Of a DNA stretch of 64,000 bases, positions 59,101-64,000 are shown piece by piece. The notes beneath the pieces were generated by a model, which saw only the letters and a program-made list of their open reading frames with translations, was not told the origin of the DNA and did not search any database. Positions within the stretch are counted from its first letter, which is position 1. Every line of letters starts with the position of its first letter. Origin of the DNA: Gigaspora rosea (taxonomy: Eukaryota > Glomeromycota > Glomeromycetes > Diversisporales > Gigasporaceae); contig QKWP01000061.1 of the NCBI GenBank assembly GCA_003550325.1, positions 497,581 to 561,580 of the forward strand, read 5' to 3'. A program made the position numbers and the translations under genes.

Positions 59101-62100
59101 GTTATACGATAGTGTTAAAGGAAATATCATACATGTTTTGTAAAGCCATATTAAAGCCAGCACATACGGTGATTTTATTGGGCAAAGAAGGGTTTTCCTG
59201 ACTAATTTTCTGTATAACTTTCAAAAATTCACCAATTTTATTTGCTTTATTCATTAATTGCACAACCAACTGTTTAACTTGAATGAGTGATGACACAGTG
59301 TCTTCTTGAATCAACCGCTCATCAGAAAAATCGTCTACACCATTGATTAAATTTTTAATATCATGTTCAGCTATGGTTTGAAGAAAATCCAAAAGTTCGC
59401 TAGCAGATGCTAACTCTTTAATCAATGACCAATAATTTTCATTATCAACGGGATTATTGTCATTAACATATTTCACAAATTCGGCAATCTTCCCCAAAAA
59501 TAATATGTCATCTCTTATAATTTTCAAAGATCTTCCTAACCATTCATCGGTTTTAATGGGCACCTTAAAAATTTCAACGACTGCAGATAATTTTTGAAGC
59601 CTTTCTTCCCATTTTGGTATAGCGGTAAGATGTTTAAGAGAATTTTCTAGATCTTTATTGTTTTTACTCAAATAAGTCACTTTACTAATTAATTCCAACT
59701 CGGCTTTTATATCAGTAACACCCTTCCACAAAGGGAATGCTTCAGAATATTTAACTTGCATCCATTTCTTCTCTTTATAGTTCTTGAATGTTTTACTATG
59801 TTCATCACTAACTGCAGGCACCAAAGTATTAATAACATCATTAACATTTACTTCATCAGTAATTTGACTTAAATGTGTTTCATAAATGTTAATAAAAGTT
59901 TTTGAATTTGCGAATTCATATATATCTGCTGCCTTCTGAATTACATCCTCATGACGTTCCCAGTAATGTGGAGATAATGTTTCATTAAGCGATACATTAG
60001 ACAATATTTTTAATTTCGCTTCTAAATCCTTAGTATATAGATCTGAATCTAAAATTTTATTGGGTGGACAAAAAGTGCTATAAAAAGCCTTAAGATGTCT
60101 TAACCTTTCTTCATATGCATTGCACTCTTTACGAACGGTTGAAATATTATTTTCAGTAATAACTACGTTTTGAAATGTCTTCTTGGCATTAGGATTATTA
60201 ACCACATTAAGACATTTGTATAGTTGTTCATCACGGCACTTTGATAAAATTGCTTGTAGTGTTTTAATATCAATAGTTTTATCAACAATCGCGCTTGCTA
60301 AATTAGAAATGGCTGTTCGTATCTTCATAACATGTGAATGTTTGTGTAAAATTGAAACAAAACCTTTTGCATTAAAAATCATTCGCCAGAAATCTGTATG
60401 TTTAATGAGATCCAATTGTTGTTCAGTATTATAAATTTGAGGAGTTTGATTTTCCAAACAAGTCAAAATATGACATAATAAGTTTTCGCTAACGCTATTT
60501 AATAAATTTTTTATTAAACATGTTAATATATTTAAAACAAAATAATAGCCTATCAGTGAATGTTTTATAAAATATCTCACCTATTTGGAACATCTAAATT
60601 TTCTAAATTTACTTTATTTTGACCACAAATCCAACATATCATTTCTAAAAGATTTTTATCAATACGTCGAATTTCTCTAGCAACAAGAAAATTCTCAGTT
60701 ACTAGATTATAAAACTGATTAGTAATAGATTTGTTAAACTTTGCTATTTGGACTGTTGCAAAGAGAATATGATTATGAGAACATTTTTTAATTCGTTCAC
60801 TAGCAACAAGCAATAATTCTTTATATATATTGGATCTTTCAGTAAGTAAAGTATGTATACGCGTTAAATATTCATAAACATTATATATAAATCTTGCACC
60901 TTCATTTAATGACATGTTATAATTATAATTTAGATTTGATATGATGCGTGTAAACCATTGCTGGCATATTTTTAAAACTTCTTGTGATCTAGAATTAGAA
61001 AACTTAGAGTTTAACCAATATTCTAGAAGATCCGGAAACATGTTCAATAGATTATAGATTGTTGATTGGGAAACACATTCCAATGCACGAATGAAATACT
61101 CTCTTTCGGAATATAAATTTCCATCTTTAAGAAGTTTTCCAAGCGACTGCAAATTTTGTTGGTCCCAACCGCCTTGTTGATTTTTGAGCAAATGGATTGT
61201 TTGATCACGGAAAAGACTAGCAACAATCATCCGAAATTCGGGAATAACTTTAATAAAGTTTGCATATAATGCACTGGCAGTATTGTCCTGTGCAATAATT
61301 GTATAAACGCTTCTACTAAAATCAGTTACAATTTCATTATCAATCCTCGATGTGTGATCAATATTATCCCGCCACATTATATTAAGAGTTTCCATATTTG
61401 AGCAACAAGAAATCAACCACTGTAAAAATTACAAACAAATTAATTAAAGAATATTGAATAAATCTAATTAAAATAAGATATACAATTTATACCTTGGAAA
61501 TTCTGATGTAAGTATGTTCATCCATTCGATCCAAGTGAGGTTTGACTATTTTCGGCCATTCCTTTAACAAGCGCGATATTTGTTCTTTACCATAACGGGC
61601 ACCAATAAATCCATCGACAAAAGTATATGCTGGATCAACAAACTGTGCAACCCGAAAGATCCTAAGCCATTCGAATGATACCATTTCCATAGCATTATGA
61701 CGAACCAAAGCAGCTACAACTGGTGCCATTATTGGTTTAATATCAGATGTGAATGTATCTTGTTGAACATGTTCGAGTGCTTCAAGTAACAATTCAGATC
61801 GAAATTGTTTTGGCAATTGAAAAGTGAAATCGCGTGGATTCTTACGGAACCTGATAAAATATCCCAAGAGAACGCACAAAAAAAGTCGTTTTTCTTTTTT
61901 ATTTTGATAGCGTTGTGTTATAAAGTCGAGAGTTATAAAATTCAATGTGTGAGTTCTATGATTTACTAGCAATGATTGGAATTGCATAACTTTATCTTTA
62001 AGGTTTTCATTATTTACTGCATCATAAATGCATTTAATGAATGCGAATTCATTAAGATCAAAAATATAAAGACGTCTGTTGTTTTGCCATATATCATATT

Positions 62101-64000
62101 GATCGTTTGTTCTTGTGTCTAAGGTGCGGTTTTGTCTCTCACCCTCTCCTTCATATTCTACTCTACCGCTGTTTCGATTAAAGACGCCGTACTTGTATTT
62201 AATTTCATCCCTGCCTAGCTGAATTTCTACGGGGTGCGATCGCCAATAAGTTGGATGTTCTCGTTTATGTGGTTGTGTCAATAGAATTGTAACCATTTTC
62301 CAATTCCCCAATTCCTTACAATTACCCACTATCATCGGTTCACCGTATCTCTCAATGTGTTGCGGTAAATGCACATGAAATGTAATTTTAACACCCTCTG
62401 TATATTTATCTTCATTACCCATGAAACGTGAAATTGTACCTCCAATTAAGTTTTTTGCCGTGTTCAACACCCCTGCATTAGATGGATTACGAATTTCTTG
62501 TTGGTGCAATAGGTGAAATTGGGAATCCCCATCAACAATAACCGGGCTATTACTTCTTGGGGTATCATTTGTTGAATGAAGTGGAGAGATAGGATCACCT
62601 GGTTGCTTGCTATCAACGAAACCAGGTTTTTCTCGTGAAATATCGTGCGCAGAATTATCCAAAGTGGAGTCTTCATGTTCAGATTCTTTTCCTGGAATAT
62701 TGTACGCGGAATTATCCAAAGTGGAATCTTCATATCCAGATTCTTTTCGTGAAATTTTATGCGCGGAATTAACCAAAGTCGAGTTTTCATCATATTGATT
62801 TGAAAGTGAAACTGAATTACTATCATCAAAAGGATCAGGAGTATATTTCGGAGCACTAAGGGTAGGTCGACCTAAACTGGAATCATAATGAGGAAGGTAA
62901 TCGCTTGAAGTAAAATCGTCATGTGGTTCTACTGGCTCTTTACTCGAAGATGAGTCACTAAAATCAAAAATACTATTTTCCAGAGGATTATTATTTATAA
63001 TTAAAGTAGGAGTGCTTTGCTCCATAGAATTATTCTCAATATCAATTCGCGGCGGAATATTTTTATCAGCAGATTGAGAAGGAAAATCAAAAATACTATT
63101 TTCCTGAGGGTTATTATTTATAATTAAAGCAGGAGTGCTTTGCTCCATAGAATCATTCTCAATATCAATTCGCGGCAGAATATTTTTATCAGCAGATTGA
63201 GAAGGAAAATTAAAAATACTATTTTCCAGAGGATTATTATTTATAATTAAAGCAGGAGTGCTTTGCTCCTCAGAATCATTCTCAATATCAATTCGCGGCG
63301 GAATATTTCTATCAGCAGATAGAGAAGGGAGAGTAACTGACGTTGTTACGGTATTATTATTGTCCTCACTAATGTCTGTTCCAACTGGCATTATTACGGG
63401 ATTACTAATCTCATTATTAATTAGCGGTCGATTTTTATCAGTTCCAATATTAAATTGAGCAGTGGGTGTAGATGGTGTTATTACGAGACTATTAGTCTTA
63501 TCATCTGTGAGAGGTGAAGTATTGTTGTCCTCAATAGTGCTGGATTGGAAAGTAGATGTGACTCCAACTGGCATTATTGCGGGATTACTAATCTCATTAT
63601 TAATTAGCAGTGGATTTTCATCAGTCCCAGTACTATATTGAGAAGTTATTACGTGACTATTAGTCTTATCATCTGTGGATGGTGGGGCAATTTCGTCCTC
63701 ATTAGCACTAGTTTGGGAAGTAGACGTGTCGAGTAGATTATTATTCGGAAGGATAGGCATAGGTGTGCTTTGTGAATCACTTAGACCCAAACGTTTATGA
63801 ATTTCATTCAAAGTCATCACTTCAGATGGAATTTCATTATTTGTAAATACTTTTGGTGGAATGGCAGGTGGTGAATTGTTATCAACAATGCCTTTCTTTG
63901 CTAAATGTTCATGAATTGATTCTAAGGTCATTTGCTCTTCAGGATAATTTTGATAAGAATCCCTAAAAGTTTCCGATTCTTGTTTCGATAAATCAATCTC
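47160..64000 (-). CDS. RNF213: RNF213/mysterin-like giant AAA+ E3 ubiquitin ligase (5' end outside window)
   Basis: Eighteen minus-strand exons: 64000(open)-61493, 61419-60581, 60494-59133, 59030-58590, 58507-58100, 58014-56496, 56418-56170, 56088-55394, 55327-55240, 55167-55032, 54950-54794, 54157-53623, 53556-53502, 53408-53303, 53228-52173, 52109-49695, 49631-47387, 47306-47160. All have GT/AG borders and all phases agree, so 4,986 residues are encoded here, close to animal RNF213 (~5,200). Order of parts: a Ser/Asn/Pro-rich disordered N-terminus with three ~33-residue repeats (SADKNI.PRIDIEN, ALIINNNP.ENSIF), a CBM20 starch-binding-type module, helical arm, AAA module with GEAGCGKS and LWLFFDEIN, AAA module with GAPGSSKS and VVVLDEVGLAE, the family signatures FHGLRDYY, TDLEIIYG and DPPLLNRFEKQ, the E3 shell, an RZ-type zinc finger, and a basic C-terminal tail (SKKKKSR). 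Animal RNF213 binds lipid droplets and ubiquitylates bacterial lipid A. The fungal role is unknown. An upstream start is not visible: the frame is open to the window edge. Confidence 0.93.
49525..49700 (-). other. RZ-type zinc finger of the RNF213-like protein
   Basis: Across the intron 49694-49632 the protein reads RYSCQCGYMYVIANCGQAM, then RCPGCKNNTIGGANH. This is the RZ finger fold signature shared with ZNFX1 and RNF213. The usual His of the CxxGH motif is Tyr here (CQCGY), and an extra Cys sits two residues before it. Confidence 0.85.
54216..54746. mobile_element. hAT-type MITE in an intron of the RNF213-like gene, AATCGATTAATCGA family
   Basis: Ends TAGTGTTCCAAATCGGACC and TCGATTTGGAACACTA, flanked by ATAATGAA (54208-54215) and ATAATGGA (54747-54754), 7 of 8 matching. 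It is filled with AATCGATTAATCGA words and lies fully inside the intron 54793-54158. This explains why that intron (636 bp) is the longest in the gene. Confidence 0.85.
54794..55430 (-). other. Second ATP-competent AAA+ module (fourth-module type)
   Basis: Walker A VGAPGSSKSLAIKL spans the intron 55393-55328. Walker B SVVVLDEVGLAETSPHNPLK spans the intron 55031-54951, and the arginine-finger-like ...RALLVQR end lies at 54794. It matches the KPGSSKS / DEVGLAE signature of RNF213 AAA4. Confidence 0.85.
56040..56525 (-). other. Catalytic-type AAA+ module (third-module type) of the RNF213-like protein
   Basis: The Walker A GEAGCGKS is split by the intron 56495-56419. Walker B is LWLFFDEINTC. The sensor-like RLFSACNPYRKR is split by the intron 56169-56089. 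All ATP-binding residues are present. By order this is the first of two ATP-competent modules, matching AAA3 of animal RNF213. Confidence 0.85.
62070..62395 (-). other. CBM20 carbohydrate-binding module of the RNF213-like protein
   Basis: Encodes KITFHVHLPQHIERYGEPMI, VGNCKELGNWK, then YWRSHPVEIQLGRDEIKYKYG and DQYDIW. This is the CBM20 pattern (xGxxxELGxW, then ..W...V.L......KYKY). It starts about 510 residues after the ATG at 63931. Animal RNF213 also carries a CBM20 near the N-terminus. Confidence 0.85.

Noticed and set aside
62464..62856. A 130-codon open frame overlapping the first visible exon of the RNF213-like gene
   Set aside because: It is another frame of the repeat-rich disordered region. 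The main frame continues through it and joins all later exons in phase.

Overview
The window looks like a chromosomal piece of a very AT-rich, transposon-laden fungal genome, most likely an arbuscular mycorrhizal fungus (Glomeromycotina, Rhizophagus-like). The evidence is short GTAAGT...AG introns, Sel1-repeat/protein-kinase genes, a vWA/alpha-kinase gene, a DIRS-type retrotransposon, and dense small inverted-repeat elements carrying GC-rich words in AT-rich DNA. The species is inferred from this gene style, not from a marker gene.

Layout. 1-3.5 kb holds a broken Sel1-repeat protein kinase (minus strand) next to a ~109-bp satellite; a second kinase plus a longer satellite lies inverted at 15.5-19.6 kb. 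3.7-9.8 kb is a transposon field: a tyrosine-recombinase element with split direct repeats (4.24-6.96 kb) and two small hAT-type elements with perfect 8-bp target duplications. 11.1-12.5 kb is a four-exon membrane-protein gene (minus), and 12.9-14.7 kb a vWA/alpha-kinase gene (plus). 21.4-23.3 kb encodes an unrecognised 645-aa membrane protein. 24.3-34.8 kb is one nested transposon complex: a ~1.6-kb element inserted into its own kind, the inner copy then hit by a DIRS retrotransposon and by a hAT element that carries another hAT, and the outer copy hit by a 749-bp inverted-repeat element. 36.5-37.1 kb is an F-box/LRR-like pseudogene. 39.5-40.8 kb encodes a secreted-type, single-pass membrane protein. 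43.2-46.9 kb is again nested inverted-repeat elements.

47.2-64.0 kb (minus) is the main gene: 18 exons, all joined in frame, encoding about 4,986 residues of an RNF213/mysterin-like giant AAA+ E3 ligase. It has a CBM20 module, two recognisable AAA+ modules and an RZ-type zinc finger, but no RING that I can see. Its 5' end runs off the window.

The genes do not form an operon or pathway. The strongest themes are (i) transposition histories that can be read exactly from internal empty sites, (ii) many inverted-repeat elements that each use their own palindromic word near the ends, and (iii) the fungal RNF213-like gene.
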